Assembly: GCF_937871615.1 (NCBI RefSeq)
Contig: NZ_CALMPA010000021.1
Span: 124,001 to 188,000, forward strand
Direction of reading: 5' to 3'
Length of the DNA: 64,000 bases
Origin: an uncultured Sphingomonas sp.
GTDB taxonomy: Bacteria > Pseudomonadota > Alphaproteobacteria > Sphingomonadales > Sphingomonadaceae
A program made the position numbers and the translations under genes. Every line of letters starts with the position of its first letter. Within the stretch, counting starts at the first letter, position 1. Shown here piece by piece: positions 37,898-47,595 of the stretch. The notes below the pieces were generated by a model, which saw nothing but the letters and a program-made list of their open reading frames with translations, did not search any database and was not told where the DNA came from.

Positions 37898-38581
37898 CTA
37901 CGCGTCCGCCCAGCGCCGCAACAGATTGTGATAAACGCCGGTCAGCCGGATGACGGCGGCATCGTCCTGCCCGCGATCCTGCCCCATCGCCTGCACCGAC
38001 TGATCCAGATCGAACAGGATGCGCCGCGCGCCTTCATCACGCACCATCGACTGGATCCAGAAGAAAGACGCGATCCGCGCGCCGCGCGTCACCGGCGTCA
38101 CGCGATGCAGGCTGGATGCCGGATAGAGCACCATATGGCCGGCGGGAAGCTTCACGTCCTGCGTGCCGAACTCGCCTTCGATCACCAATTCCCCGCCGTC
38201 ATAACTGTCCGGATCGGCCAGGAACAGGGTGGCGGACAGGTCGCTGCGGATACGGAAATCGCTGCCGCGCCTGATGCGCACCGCGTTATCGACATGAAGC
38301 CCGAACGCCTCGCCGCCCTGATAGCGGTTGAACAAAGGCGGAAACACCTTGAGCGGCAACGCGGCCGCAACGAACAGCGCCGATCGGCCCAGCGCGTCGA
38401 GCACCATATTGCCCGCCTCGCGCGCGGCGGCGCTATCCTCCGGCAATTGCTGGTTGCGCTTGGCGAGCGCGGATTGCGGACCGGATGTCGCATTGCCGTC
38501 GATCCACTCCGCCGCGTCGATCAGCGCGCGCAGCCGCGCCACCTCGCCCGCATCGAGCACGTCCGGAATCGCGATCAGCAT
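37898..38581 (-). CDS. piuC: PiuC-type Fe(II)/2-oxoglutarate hydroxylase (PKHD)
   Basis: 227-residue non-haem iron oxygenase. The HxD pair is in [10 protein letters not shown] (near residue 96) and the distal His in [15 protein letters not shown], with a final Arg for 2-oxoglutarate. The N-terminal segment [18 protein letters not shown] is characteristic of PiuC/YbiX proteins that accompany siderophore receptors. The substrate is unproven. It overlaps the Sel1 gene by seven bases and shares its operon with the TonB receptor, so iron limitation should induce it. Confidence 0.88.
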   Translation of the reverse strand: MLIAIPDVLDAGEVARLRALIDAAEWIDGNATSGPQSALAKRNQQLPEDSAAAREAGNMVLDALGRSALFVAAALPLKVFPPLFNRYQGGEAFGLHVDNAVRIRRGSDFRIRSDLSATLFLADPDSYDGGELVIEGEFGTQDVKLPAGHMVLYPASSLHRVTPVTRGARIASFFWIQSMVRDEGARRILFDLDQSVQAMGQDRGQDDAAVIRLTGVYHNLLRRWADA

Positions 38582-39309
38582 CCTGCACCTTCCTTCAGCG
38601 CCATTGCGCCACGATCGGCGAAACCCGGCACGTCACTCGCATCGAGCCACGCCAGCGCCTGCGCCACGAACCGCGCATTGCCAAGCTCGCCCGCGCGGCG
38701 CAGCCATGGCAAGGCCTCATCCACCGCGCCAGCAGCGCCCAGCATCCGCGCATGGTTGAAGCAGCCGCGAAAATCGCCGCCCGCCGCAGCACGGGCATAG
38801 CAATCCGCCGCCTTCGCCATGTCGCGCGGCCCGGCCCAGCCATCCTCGGCGAAGCTGCCGACATGATTGATCGCCTTGGCATAACCGCTCGCCGCGGCCT
38901 GCTCGAACAGCGCGAGCGCCGCCGCCTTGTCCTCCGCCACGCCTTCGCCCAGCGCCAGCGCCGTGGCATAATTATATTGCGCCTCGGGCAGCCCGCGCGC
39001 GGCGGCGACACGGAAGCACGCCGCCGCGCGCGCCTTGTCGATGCCGACGCCCCAGCCGAGATCGTAACAGCGCCCGACCATGTTGAGCGCCATCACATGA
39101 TGCTGCCGCGCCGCCTGCTCGAACCGTTGAAACGCCGCGCGCGCATCCCGCGCCACGCCGTTGCCGTCGAGCAGCAATTGCCCGAGCAGCGCCTGCGCCT
39201 CCGCCACGCCGGCATCGGCCAGTTCACGCAGAAACGCCGCGCGCTCCTTCGGCGAACCGGAAAGGCGCGCGGCGATTTCGTCACGCGACAGATCGGTCGC
39301 GTCACCCAT
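38575..39309 (-). CDS. Sel1-like repeat protein
   Basis: 244 residues with tandem TPR/Sel1 repeats of about 36 residues. Successive units include [59 protein letters not shown] and [30 protein letters not shown]. It is probably an adaptor. It lies between the TonB receptor and the PiuC-like gene, so it may organise or regulate the iron-uptake complex. No signal peptide is visible. Confidence 0.85.
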   Translation of the reverse strand: MGDATDLSRDEIAARLSGSPKERAAFLRELADAGVAEAQALLGQLLLDGNGVARDARAAFQRFEQAARQHHVMALNMVGRCYDLGWGVGIDKARAAACFRVAAARGLPEAQYNYATALALGEGVAEDKAAALALFEQAAASGYAKAINHVGSFAEDGWAGPRDMAKAADCYARAAAGGDFRGCFNHARMLGAAGAVDEALPWLRRAGELGNARFVAQALAWLDASDVPGFADRGAMALKEGAGC

Positions 39310-39312
39310 CGC

Positions 39313-41775
39313 TCAGTAACGCACCGACAGCGTGGCAAAGGCCGCGCGGCCCGGCGCGATCGTCGCATAATGCGAGGCATAGGCCTGGGTGAAATAGGTC
39401 TTGTCGGTCAGATTCTGCACGTTGACGCTGAGATTGACCTTCTCGGTAACGTCGAAGCCGATCCGCGCGTCGAAGCGGGTATAGCCCGGCACGGAGCGCG
39501 AGATCACCGTGGTGGCGGGGATCAGCGTGATTACCCCGTTCGCGTCCTGCACTGCCTTGCGGTTGTCGCTATAGCCGCCGAACACGCGGCTGACGTAGAA
39601 GGCGCCGCCGCCAATCTGCAATCGCCTGAACAGCGTGAGGTTGGTCCACAAAGACACGCTGTCGCGCGCCGTCTGCGGCGCCTGCCGCCCGTTGTTGACC
39701 GACGGCACCAGCAACGTCGTCGCCTTTGCCGCGCCATTCGCCGCGACGGCGAGCGCCGTGAAGCCGCCATCGACGATCTTCGGATCGAGATGCGTATAGC
39801 CGCCAAAGATCGTCCAGCCGGGCAGGATCGTGCCGGTCGCGCTCAGTTCGACACCGCGAATGCGGCGCTTGCCGATGAACTGGACATTATTGTCCTCGCC
39901 GGTGACGCGGGCATTGTCCGTGTCGGTCTGGAACGCGGCGACTGCGAGGCTGAGCCGCCCGCCGAGCACATCGGCCTTCGCGCCGATCTCATAGGATCTG
40001 GTCTTCTCGGGCTTCAGCGCGTTCAAGATATTTGCCGTCGCCCCCGTCGTCGGCAGCGCATTGCCCTCCGATCCTTCGCCCAACAGGCTGTTCGGCGGGG
40101 TCGCGGCGGTGGCGTAGCTCGCATAGATGCTGGTGTTCCGGGTGGGCTTGAGCACGAGGCCTGCCTGCCAGTTGAACAATTCATCGGTGCGTTCGAACTC
40201 GATCACCCGCGTCGCGGTGATCGGCTGGCCGGGGCGGACCCGCGAATGGAAGCGATCGTAACGCAGCCCGACGTTCAGGATCAGCGGCTCCGCAAGCTGG
40301 ATCGAATCGAAGCCGTAGATGCCGATCGTGTTGGCATCATTCTGCGTTTCCGCGATCGGCAAGTTGCGAACGATCGCCGCCGGCGTGGTCGAAGTGTCGG
40401 AAGCGTAATTGACCCATGGATCGTTCGGATTGGGGCTGAACAGGCTGGTGCAATTATAGCGCGACACCGCCGCCGGGGTGCAACGCGGCGAGACCGTCGA
40501 ACCCGTCGAGAGAATCTCGTTCCCTGCCGCATTGACCAGCCCACGCGTCACGAACGCCCCGCGCCGCGCCTTTTCCCACGCCAGTTCGGCGCCCACCGCG
40601 AAACTGTGCTTGATCCCGCCGGTCTCGAACTTGCCGAACAGATCGGTCTGATTGACGACCGAGTCGGCATAGCCATAGCGCGTGTTGGCGCGCCGCCACA
40701 CCTGCCCGCTATTGTAGACATTGCCCTGCGAATCATCCGGCTGGGAGAGGATATACGCCTGATAATTGTGCGTGAAGCGCGAGGTGTTGCGTAGCGTGAC
40801 GCCACCGAAATCATGCTCGGCGCGGATCGTCGCCTGGTCGATCGCGGTATCGCGGAAATCGCGATCCTTCAGCCCGTAGAAGGTCGCGCGATCGACATTG
40901 CCGGCCTGGCCGTTGGCGGTGATGATGCGCCCGATCGCAGGGTCCGACAGGACATAGCCGGGCTTGGGCGAATTGTTGATCGTGTAGAGATAGGGAATGC
41001 CCGCATCCGGCAGTTCGTGGCTTTCCATATGATAATAGCCGATGGTCAGCCGCGTCGGCGCATCCACGCCGATCGTGATCGACGGCGCGACACCCCAGCG
41101 GCGCTGCCAGATCGCGTCGCGCCCCGCCACATCCTGATCGTGATACATGCCCTCGACGCGCACCGCGATCTGATCGGAAAGGCGCTGGTTCACGTCCGCC
41201 GTAACGCGCTTGTAATCGGCGGTGCCATAGCTCCCGGTCGCGCGGACGAAACTGTCCTTCTGCGGCGTCTTGGAGATGATGTTGATCGTGCCGCCGGCAT
41301 TGCCGCGCCCGCCGAGCGTGGTGTCCGAACCACGGATGATCTGGATCGATTCGACCGCGAACACTTCGCGGCTCTGCGCCGCGAAATCGCGCACGCCATC
41401 GACATAGGTTGAGCCCTGGCTGTCGAAGCCGCGGATGAACGGGCGATCGCCGACCGGGTTGCCGCCCTCAGCCGCGCCGAAGGTGATGCCAGGCACAGTG
41501 CGCAGCGCGTCCGCGAGCGTCGCGGAGCCGGTCTGCTCGATCGTTTCGGCGGGAAGCACCACGATCGAGCGCGGGGTGTTGACGGGCGGGGCGATGAATT
41601 TGGGATTGGCGTCGCGGCGATCGCGCTCACCGCTGACGATCACGTCGGAATGCTGAATGACATCGCCATCCGCATCCGGAGCCTCAACATTCGCGGGAGT
41701 GTTCGCACCGGCGGGAGCGCTGGCAATGAACCCGACGCACGACAGCGCCAGAAACGATACGGACTTGTTCGACAC
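39313..41775 (-). CDS. TonB-dependent catecholate-siderophore receptor (PiuA/Fiu-like)
   Basis: Outer-membrane ferric-siderophore receptor of 820 residues from a GTG preceded by AAGGGG. Signal peptide (MSNKSVSFLALSCVGFIASAPAGA), plug domain with NTPRSIVVLPAETIEQTGSATLADALRTVPGITFG and RGFDSQGSTYVDGVRD, then a 22-strand barrel ending in FATLSVRY. The pairing with a PiuC-like hydroxylase favours a catecholate or related siderophore. It is the first gene of the operon, with two Fur-like boxes just upstream. Confidence 0.9.
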   Translation of the reverse strand: MSNKSVSFLALSCVGFIASAPAGANTPANVEAPDADGDVIQHSDVIVSGERDRRDANPKFIAPPVNTPRSIVVLPAETIEQTGSATLADALRTVPGITFGAAEGGNPVGDRPFIRGFDSQGSTYVDGVRDFAAQSREVFAVESIQIIRGSDTTLGGRGNAGGTINIISKTPQKDSFVRATGSYGTADYKRVTADVNQRLSDQIAVRVEGMYHDQDVAGRDAIWQRRWGVAPSITIGVDAPTRLTIGYYHMESHELPDAGIPYLYTINNSPKPGYVLSDPAIGRIITANGQAGNVDRATFYGLKDRDFRDTAIDQATIRAEHDFGGVTLRNTSRFTHNYQAYILSQPDDSQGNVYNSGQVWRRANTRYGYADSVVNQTDLFGKFETGGIKHSFAVGAELAWEKARRGAFVTRGLVNAAGNEILSTGSTVSPRCTPAAVSRYNCTSLFSPNPNDPWVNYASDTSTTPAAIVRNLPIAETQNDANTIGIYGFDSIQLAEPLILNVGLRYDRFHSRVRPGQPITATRVIEFERTDELFNWQAGLVLKPTRNTSIYASYATAATPPNSLLGEGSEGNALPTTGATANILNALKPEKTRSYEIGAKADVLGGRLSLAVAAFQTDTDNARVTGEDNNVQFIGKRRIRGVELSATGTILPGWTIFGGYTHLDPKIVDGGFTALAVAANGAAKATTLLVPSVNNGRQAPQTARDSVSLWTNLTLFRRLQIGGGAFYVSRVFGGYSDNRKAVQDANGVITLIPATTVISRSVPGYTRFDARIGFDVTEKVNLSVNVQNLTDKTYFTQAYASHYATIAPGRAAFATLSVRY

Positions 41776-41802
41776 GAGATTCCCCTTCGGGAGCCTCGCT
41801 AT

Positions 41803-41845
41803 TGCGAGTCGTTCTCACAGTCAATGCTATTGAGAAAGATTCTCA
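41803..41845 (-). promoter_or_regulatory. Two Fur-like boxes upstream of the TonB receptor
   Basis: Box 1 is TGAGAACGACTCGCA (complement of 41803-41817). Box 2 is TGAGAATCTTTCTCA (complement of 41831-41845), a nearly perfect 7-1-7 palindrome of the Fur type. Their centres are 28 bases apart, and they end 28 bases before the receptor start. Box 2 lies beside the stop of the upstream RHH gene. Binding by Fur is inferred from sequence shape and gene content. Confidence 0.65.
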
Positions 41846-42093
41846 TCGGCGCCGCAGCACGTGTCGAACAGCCAGCTACGCAACGCGCTCGCCAGATTGG
41901 GCGGGGCGGGCGCCGCGATGCGCAATGCGTCGATCTCCGCCACCAGCGCGCTCAATGGCAATTGGCGCGCCGCCGCCGCCGCCTCCAGCGCGCGCCAGAA
42001 CAGCGGCTCAAGGCTGACGGAGGTTTGATGCCCCGCGATCGTGATGGAGCGTTTGACCGGCCCGGCAAACCCGTCGGCGGGCGCCGCGATCAC
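41827..42093 (-). CDS. Ribbon-helix-helix domain protein
   Basis: Small 88-residue protein, GTG start overlapping the cobT stop by four bases. It matches the RHH_4 type: a strand [16 protein letters not shown], then helices [27 protein letters not shown] and [14 protein letters not shown]. It may be a DNA-binding regulator or an antitoxin-like protein, but it has no toxin partner here. It follows cobS-cobT in the same direction. Its last codons overlap the edge of the Fur-box pair of the receptor operon. Confidence 0.8.
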   Translation of the reverse strand: MIAAPADGFAGPVKRSITIAGHQTSVSLEPLFWRALEAAAAARQLPLSALVAEIDALRIAAPAPPNLASALRSWLFDTCCGADENLSQ

Positions 42094-43916
42094 GGCGTAT
42101 CGAACAATGCGGCGAGTTGCTCGATGATCGTGCCGCCAAGCTGATCGACATCCATGATCGTCACCGCGCGGCTGTAATAACGCGTCACGTCATGCCCGAT
42201 GCCGATCGCGGCCAGTTCGACCGGCGAACGCCGCTCGATCCAGTCGATCACCTGCCGCAGATGCCGTTCCAGATACGAGCCGGAATTGACGCTGAGCGTG
42301 GAATCGTCGACCGGCGCGCCATCCGAGATCACCATCAGGATGCGCCGCTCCTCCGGCCGCGCGACAAGCCGCGCGTGCGCCCACATCAGCGCCTCGCCGT
42401 CGATATTCTCCTTGAGCAGCCCTTCGCGCATCATCAGCCCGAGCGAGGCGCGCGCGCGCCGCCACGGCTCATCGGCCTTCTTGTAAATGATATGGCGGAT
42501 GTCGTTGAGCCGCCCCGGCTGCGGCGGGCGACCGGCGGCAAGCCACGCCTCACGGCTCTGCCCGCCCTTCCACGCGCGGGTGGTGAAGCCCAGAATCTCG
42601 GTCTTCACGCCGCACCGCTCCAGCGTGCGCGCGAGGATATCGGCGGAAATCGCCGCGATCGAGATCGGGCGCCCGCGCATCGAGCCGGAATTGTCGATCA
42701 GCAGCGTGACGACGGTATCGCGGAATTCGGTGTCGCGCTCGATCTTGTATGACAGCGACATATCCGGGCTGACCACCACGCGCGCCAGCCGCGCCGCATC
42801 GAGCAACCCTTCCTCCTGATCGAAATCCCATGAGCGGCTCTGCTGCGCCATCAGCCGCCGCTGGAGCCGGTTGGCGAGCTTCGACACCACCGATTGCAGA
42901 TGGACGAGCTGCTGATCGAGATAGGCGCGCAGCCGCACCAGTTCGTCCGCGTCGCACAGGTCGGTCGCGGCGATCACTTCGTCGAACTCGTTCGTCCACA
43001 CGCGATAATCGAATTGCGGGGAGAGATCGGCGAACGGGCGATTGGGGCGCACCGGCTGCATCCCCTCCTCGCCATCGTCACCCGGCTCGCCGTCCATATC
43101 CTGGACGTCGTCGCCCATTTCCTGGCCTTCGCCGTCTTCGTTCTCGGCGTCGCGCTGTTCGCCGCGCGCCTCGATCTGCGCCTCGCCCTGCCCGCCTTCG
43201 CTGTCGTCCTGCTCGCCGTCGTCGCTCTGCTCGTCGTCGGCGCTCTGATCGTCGCTGTCACCGTCGTCGGTATCCTCGGGCAGTTCCTCGCCCTGCACCA
43301 GTTCGAGATCCTCGAGCAATTTCCGTGCAAGGCTCTGGAACGCGCGCTGGTCATCGAGCGCGAGCGCAAGCGAATCGAGATCGTCGCCGGCTTTCTCGTC
43401 GATCCAGTCGCGCACCAGCGCGAGGCCGGGCGCGGCCAGCGCCGGCGATTCGCGCCCGGTCAGCCGCTCGCGCACGATCAGCCCGAGCGCGGTGGACAGC
43501 GGCACTTCCTCACGGGTGCGGGCGCGGGTGATCGGATCGGCGCGCAATTTCACATCGAGCGCGGTCGCCAGATTGTCCGCGATTCCGGTATAGCCGCGGC
43601 TGCCCAGCGCCTCGATCCGCGCGGTTTCCACCGCGTCGAACACCGCGCGCGCCACCGCCTCATGCGGCGCACCGCGCAGGTGGAGCGCGGGATCGTGATG
43701 CTTCAGCCGCAGCGCGAAACCGTCCGCGAACCCCCGCGCCTCCGCCACCTGATCCGCCGGCAGCGCGCGGGCGGGCATCGGCACCTTCAGATGCTTGCCC
43801 GACTGGCTCGGCGCATCGGCGGTGAAGGCGAGTTCGACCTCCGGCTCGTCGGCGAGCGCACGCGCCGTGCCGCCAAGCACATCCTTGAACCGATCGAGCG
43901 GGGTGCGTTCAGCCAC
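42090..43916 (-). CDS. cobT: Cobaltochelatase subunit CobT
   Basis: AAA-linked VWA subunit of 608 residues, GTG start. The N-terminal CobT domain is followed by a highly acidic central stretch of about 80 residues ([17 protein letters not shown]...). The C-terminal VWA domain has the MIDAS motif DNSGSM at 408-413 and the metal-binding follow-up. With CobS it forms the ATPase that drives cobalt insertion by CobN. No cobN or other corrin gene is visible in the window, so the pair may serve another metal-insertion or remodelling role. Confidence 0.92.
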   Translation of the reverse strand: MAERTPLDRFKDVLGGTARALADEPEVELAFTADAPSQSGKHLKVPMPARALPADQVAEARGFADGFALRLKHHDPALHLRGAPHEAVARAVFDAVETARIEALGSRGYTGIADNLATALDVKLRADPITRARTREEVPLSTALGLIVRERLTGRESPALAAPGLALVRDWIDEKAGDDLDSLALALDDQRAFQSLARKLLEDLELVQGEELPEDTDDGDSDDQSADDEQSDDGEQDDSEGGQGEAQIEARGEQRDAENEDGEGQEMGDDVQDMDGEPGDDGEEGMQPVRPNRPFADLSPQFDYRVWTNEFDEVIAATDLCDADELVRLRAYLDQQLVHLQSVVSKLANRLQRRLMAQQSRSWDFDQEEGLLDAARLARVVVSPDMSLSYKIERDTEFRDTVVTLLIDNSGSMRGRPISIAAISADILARTLERCGVKTEILGFTTRAWKGGQSREAWLAAGRPPQPGRLNDIRHIIYKKADEPWRRARASLGLMMREGLLKENIDGEALMWAHARLVARPEERRILMVISDGAPVDDSTLSVNSGSYLERHLRQVIDWIERRSPVELAAIGIGHDVTRYYSRAVTIMDVDQLGGTIIEQLAALFDTP

Positions 43917-43919
43917 CGC

Positions 43920-44924
43920 TTATGCCCGGCTCACCACGCTTTCGGGCAAGTCCTTGCCGAACACGCGCTGGTAATATTCCGCCACCAGCGGCCGTTCCGC
44001 CTCGTCGCATTTGTTGAGGAACGACAGGCGGAAAGCGAAGCCGACATCGCCGAAGATAAGCGCGTTCTGTGCCCAGGTAATCACGGTACGCGGGCTCATC
44101 ACCGTGGAAATATCGCCGTTGATGAAGCCCTTGCGCGTCAGGTCCGCCACGCGGACCATGTCGTCGACCAGCTTCTTGCCCTCGGGCTTGTCATATTCGC
44201 CCGATTTGGCGAGCACGATCTGCGCCTCGGTCGCCGCCGGCAGATAATTCAATGTGACGACGATGTTCCAGCGGTCCATCTGGCCCTGGTTGATCTGCTG
44301 GGTGCCGTGATAGAGGCCGCTGGTGTCGCCGAGGCCAACCGTGTTGGCGGTGGAGAACAGGCGGAACCACGGGTTCGGGCGGATCACGCGATTCTGGTCG
44401 AGCAGCGTCAGCTTGCCCTCCGTCTCCAGCACGCGCTGGATCACGAACATCACGTCCGGGCGGCCCGCATCATATTCGTCGAACACCAGAGCGGTGGGCG
44501 TCTGGAGCGCCCATGGCAACAGGCCCTCGCGGAATTCGGTGACCTGCTGGCCGTCGCGCAGCACGATCGCGTCGCGGCCGACAAGGTCGATGCGGCTGAT
44601 ATGCGCATCAAGGTTGATGCGGATGCACGGCCATTTCAGGCGCGCGGCCACCTGCTCGATATGGCTCGACTTGCCGGTGCCGTGATAGCCCTGCACCATC
44701 ACGCGGCGGTTATGCGCGAACCCCGCGACGATCGCCAGCGTGGTATCGGGATCGAACACATAGGCGGGATCGAGATCGGGCACGCGCTCGTCCGCCTCGC
44801 TGAACGCCGGGCATTTCATGTCGCTGTCGATACCGAACAGGTCGCGGACGCTGACCATCTTGTCCGGCGCGTCGAGAATCGTCGTCTCGCGGCTGTCGGG
44901 CTGGGTGTTTGGAATATCAGTCAT
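43920..44924 (-). CDS. cobS: Cobaltochelatase subunit CobS (AAA+ ATPase)
   Basis: 334-residue AAA+ protein from ATG 44924 ([14 protein letters not shown]), preceded by GAGG. Walker A GYHGTGKS is at 79-86, Walker B is [14 protein letters not shown], and the sensor region is [21 protein letters not shown]. It hydrolyses ATP for CobT. Three bases separate the two genes. The gene upstream on this strand is an HxlR regulator and not the usual J-domain protein, which lies 5 kb away at 50.0-50.6 kb. Confidence 0.93.
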   Translation of the reverse strand: MTDIPNTQPDSRETTILDAPDKMVSVRDLFGIDSDMKCPAFSEADERVPDLDPAYVFDPDTTLAIVAGFAHNRRVMVQGYHGTGKSSHIEQVAARLKWPCIRINLDAHISRIDLVGRDAIVLRDGQQVTEFREGLLPWALQTPTALVFDEYDAGRPDVMFVIQRVLETEGKLTLLDQNRVIRPNPWFRLFSTANTVGLGDTSGLYHGTQQINQGQMDRWNIVVTLNYLPAATEAQIVLAKSGEYDKPEGKKLVDDMVRVADLTRKGFINGDISTVMSPRTVITWAQNALIFGDVGFAFRLSFLNKCDEAERPLVAEYYQRVFGKDLPESVVSRA

Positions 44925-44971
44925 GCGCGCCTCGCGAAGTAACACCACTGCCTTAAGCGCGGGGAGGCCGG

Positions 44972-45670
44972 TTATTCAACCTTCGCCTTGGGCGGAAGCG
45001 CGAAGAGATTGATGAACGCACGCGCGGCGGCGCGGTTTCCGGTGAACACCAGCGCGCCTGCCGCCTCCGCCTGTTCGATCGGCTGCTTGCCATAGACGAT
45101 GTTCGCCATCGTCCGGGCGTCGGTCGAGAAATGCACCTCGGCATCCCCCTCGCTGCGCCGGATCACCAGATCGCCATCCGCGAGTCGCGCGGTGAACGCC
45201 TCGGCGCCGAACGCGAAGCCCAGCGTCATCGGCGGCAGCGCGCGCGCGCGCGCCGCATCCATCATCGTCCGCAACGAGAGCATCATCGACGCCGATGAAA
45301 GCGGCAAGGTCGGATCATGGTCAGGCGAGCGCGCCGCCCAGGCGCCAAGGATCTTGATCGGCTCCTCCGCGGCATAGCCCCAGGCGGTCAGTTCATAGAC
45401 CTGCGCGCTGGCGGGCGGGGGCAGCCTGCGGCGTTTCAGAATATGCGCGCGCTCCAGCCCTTCAAGCCGCTGGGTGAGCACATTGGCGCTGATCCCCTTG
45501 AGCGAGGCCCTGAGTTCACCGAACCGGCGCGGGCCGAACATCAACTCGCGCACGATCAACAGCGCCCAGCGTTCACCGACCAATTCCATCGCCAGCGCGG
45601 TGCCGCAGGCATCGTCATACCACCGTTTCGTCGTCGCCCGATCTCGTTTGGTCACTTTTTCTAACTTCAT
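44972..45670 (-). CDS. HxlR-type winged-helix regulator with C-terminal SCP2-like domain
   Basis: 232 residues from ATG 45670 ([20 protein letters not shown]); a TTG at 45700 is in frame. The HxlR domain has [49 protein letters not shown] and the wing [18 protein letters not shown]. The remaining 120 residues resemble the SCP2/sterol-carrier fold often fused to these regulators. It faces the VOC operon across 68 bases that hold two 12-base direct repeats, so it probably controls the cassette and itself. The ligand is unknown. Confidence 0.85.
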   Translation of the reverse strand: MKLEKVTKRDRATTKRWYDDACGTALAMELVGERWALLIVRELMFGPRRFGELRASLKGISANVLTQRLEGLERAHILKRRRLPPPASAQVYELTAWGYAAEEPIKILGAWAARSPDHDPTLPLSSASMMLSLRTMMDAARARALPPMTLGFAFGAEAFTARLADGDLVIRRSEGDAEVHFSTDARTMANIVYGKQPIEQAEAAGALVFTGNRAAARAFINLFALPPKAKVE

Positions 45671-45689
45671 GGTTGTTTTTTGTAACTTC
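45657..45689 (+). promoter_or_regulatory. Direct-repeat operator of the HxlR/VOC divergent promoter
   Basis: TTTTCTAACTTC (45657-45668) and TTTTGTAACTTC (45678-45689) agree in 11 of 12 bases and are spaced exactly 21 bases start to start, two helical turns. The first copy lies in the first codons of the HxlR gene, the second just upstream, in the gap toward the VOC operon. This is the layout expected for a dimeric regulator binding one face of DNA. Confidence 0.6.
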
Positions 45690-45738
45690 GACGCGCACAA
45701 ACCGCAAGCAACGATTCGCGACCATAAAGAGGCAAAAG

Positions 45739-46164
45739 ATGACGAAAATGATCTTTGTGAATCTGCCCGTTACCAACGTCGCCAGGGCCACCGCCTTCTA
45801 CGAAGCGATCGGCATGAAGAAGAACCCGATGTTCTCGAACGAGCAGGCATCGGCGATGGAATGGTCGGACACGATCATGTTCATGCTGCTCGATCACGCA
45901 TTCTACGCCACTTTCACCACCAAGAAGATCATCGACGCCAAGACGGTGAGCGGCGCGCTGCTCGCGCTGTCGCGCGACAGCCGGGCGGAGGTGGATTCGA
46001 TCACCGAAGCCGCGATCGCCGCTGGTGGCCGGGAAGCGCGCGACAAGCAGGACCTGGGCTTCATGTATTCCCGCGCGTTCGAGGATCTGGACGGCCATGT
46101 GTTCGAGCCGCTGTGGATGGACATGGCGGCAGCCGAACAGGCGCTCGCGCCGGCACAGGCCTGA
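45739..46164 (+). CDS. VOC-family (glyoxalase-like) protein
   Basis: 141-residue protein from ATG 45739 with AAAGAGG upstream. It shows the paired beta-alpha-beta-beta-beta modules of the VOC fold: MIFVNLPVTNVARATAFYEAIGMKKNP in the first half and ARDKQDLGFMYSRAFEDLDGHVFEPLWMD in the second, where Glu in HVFEPLW is the usual metal ligand. The substrate is unknown. First gene of a seven-gene plus-strand cassette opposite the HxlR regulator. Confidence 0.85.
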   Translation: MTKMIFVNLPVTNVARATAFYEAIGMKKNPMFSNEQASAMEWSDTIMFMLLDHAFYATFTTKKIIDAKTVSGALLALSRDSRAEVDSITEAAIAAGGREARDKQDLGFMYSRAFEDLDGHVFEPLWMDMAAAEQALAPAQA

Positions 46165-46196
46165 AAACAACGACAATCATAACAAGGACGAGAGCG

Positions 46197-46850
46197 ATGC
46201 CTGACATCCCACAGATCATCACCTTCGGCTGGGTGCCGGAGTTCGCGCGCGGCTTCGTCCGCGATATCCGCCCGCGCTGGGCGTGCGAGGAGGTCGGCCA
46301 GCCCTATGAAGCCGTGCTGATCGCGGACGCCAAAACGCCCGAGCATCGCCGGCTCCAGCCGTTCGGCCAGGTGCCCGTCTATCGCGATGGCGCGCTTGAG
46401 ATGTTCGAATCCGGCGCGATGGTGCTCCATATCTGCGAAAAGGCGGGGAAGCTCGTGCCCGCCGATCCGGTGAAGCGCGCCCATGCGATCCAGTGGCTCG
46501 CCGCCGCGCTCAACTCGGTCGAGCCGTTCGTGATGGCGCTCGCGGTCAACGATGTTTTCGAGGCCGACCGGCCATGGTCCGCGATGCGGCATGACAAGGT
46601 GGTGGCCGATCTCAACGCGCGGCTCGCCGATCTCGATAACGCATTGGGCGACAGGCAGTGGCTCGACGGCGATGAATTCACCGTCGGCGATCTGATGATG
46701 GTGTCCGTGCTGGGCGGCTTGCGCGGAACGGACGCGCTCGATCGTTTCACGCACCTTGCCGCTTATGTCGCGCGCGGCGAGGCGCGGCCCGCGCACCGCA
46801 AAGCGATGGCCGATCACCTCGCAACCTTTGATCAGCCGGTCGCGGCCTGA
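46197..46850 (+). CDS. Glutathione S-transferase-like protein
   Basis: 217 residues. N-terminal thioredoxin-like half with ITFGWVPEFARGFVRDIRPRWACEEVGQPYEAVLI and PFGQVPVYRDGALEMFESGAMVLHICEK, where the cis-Pro is in QVPV and the Glu-Ser in MFESGA contacts glutathione. The C-terminal helical half has DRQWLDGDEFTVGDLMMVSVLGGLR. The N-terminal catalytic residue is not a clear Ser/Cys. Co-directional with the VOC genes. Confidence 0.83.
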   Translation: MPDIPQIITFGWVPEFARGFVRDIRPRWACEEVGQPYEAVLIADAKTPEHRRLQPFGQVPVYRDGALEMFESGAMVLHICEKAGKLVPADPVKRAHAIQWLAAALNSVEPFVMALAVNDVFEADRPWSAMRHDKVVADLNARLADLDNALGDRQWLDGDEFTVGDLMMVSVLGGLRGTDALDRFTHLAAYVARGEARPAHRKAMADHLATFDQPVAA

Positions 46851-46866
46851 GCCGGGGAGAGGAACA

Positions 46867-47583
46867 ATGCGCTATTTCCAGGGGTTCGTGATCCCGGTGA
46901 AACGCACCGGGCAGGACGCCTATCGCGACATCGCCACCAAGGCCGCGCCAATCTTCGCCGAATATGGCGCGACGCGCATCGTGGAATGCTGGGGCGACAA
47001 TGTGATGGACGGCACGCGCACCGATTTCCGCAAAGCGGTGAATGCCGCGGAGGAGGAGAATATCGTCTTCTCCTGGATCGAATGGCCCGATCGCGCGACC
47101 TGCGACAAAGCCGCCGCCGCAATGATGCAGGACGACCGCATGAAGCCGGGCGACCCGGTGCCGTTCGACATGCAGCGGATGATCTACGCTGGTTATGATC
47201 TCGAATTCGCCGCCGGGCCGAACGGGCCGGTCGGCTATGTCGATGGCATCGTCGCCGCCGTGCCCGATGGCGCGCGCGCCGGCTTCGTCGATCACGGGCG
47301 GTGGATGGCGGCGCTGTTCCTCGAACAGGGCGCGACCCGCGTGGTCGATGGCTGGGGTGCGGATGTGCCGCCGGGCAAGGTCACCGATTTCCAGCGCGCG
47401 GTGCAGGCCAAACCCGGCGAAACGGTGATCTTCGGCTGGATCGAATGGCCCGACAAGCAGACCCGCGACGCAGGCATGGCGGCGCTGATGCAGGATGAAC
47501 GGATGCGCGCCAATCCCGCGCCGTGGAACGGGCAACTCGCGATCTTCGGCGGGTTCGCGCCGATCCTCGACACCGCAGGCTGA
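46867..47583 (+). CDS. Tandem DUF1428 fusion protein
   Basis: 238 residues made of two DUF1428 (ABM-like) domains in one chain. The first (about 1-112) has YFQGFVIPVKRTGQDAYRDIATKAAPIFAEYGATRIVECWGDNV and IVFSWIEWPDRATCDKAAAAMMQDDRMKP. The second (about 115-238) has GYVDGIVAAVPDGAR... and VIFGWIEWPDKQTRDAGMAALMQDERMR. DUF1428 proteins are normally single domains of about 117 residues, so this is a duplication and fusion. Function unknown; dimeric alpha-beta barrel relatives include antibiotic monooxygenase-like enzymes. Confidence 0.85.
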   Translation: MRYFQGFVIPVKRTGQDAYRDIATKAAPIFAEYGATRIVECWGDNVMDGTRTDFRKAVNAAEEENIVFSWIEWPDRATCDKAAAAMMQDDRMKPGDPVPFDMQRMIYAGYDLEFAAGPNGPVGYVDGIVAAVPDGARAGFVDHGRWMAALFLEQGATRVVDGWGADVPPGKVTDFQRAVQAKPGETVIFGWIEWPDKQTRDAGMAALMQDERMRANPAPWNGQLAIFGGFAPILDTAG

Positions 47584-47595
47584 AAGGCACTTTCT

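Noticed and set aside
38485-40794. Very long plus-strand open frame of 769 codons opposite the Sel1 and TonB receptor genes
   Set aside because: Composition is Arg/Ala/His-rich with no domain; GC-rich DNA keeps antisense frames open.
42894-43330. Acidic repeat-like stretch inside cobT seen as a tandem DNA repeat
   Set aside because: It is low-complexity Asp/Glu coding sequence normal for CobT, without an exact repeat unit.
42894-44942. 682-codon frame opposite cobT and cobS
   Set aside because: Shadow of two well-supported genes; no motif and no plausible start signal.
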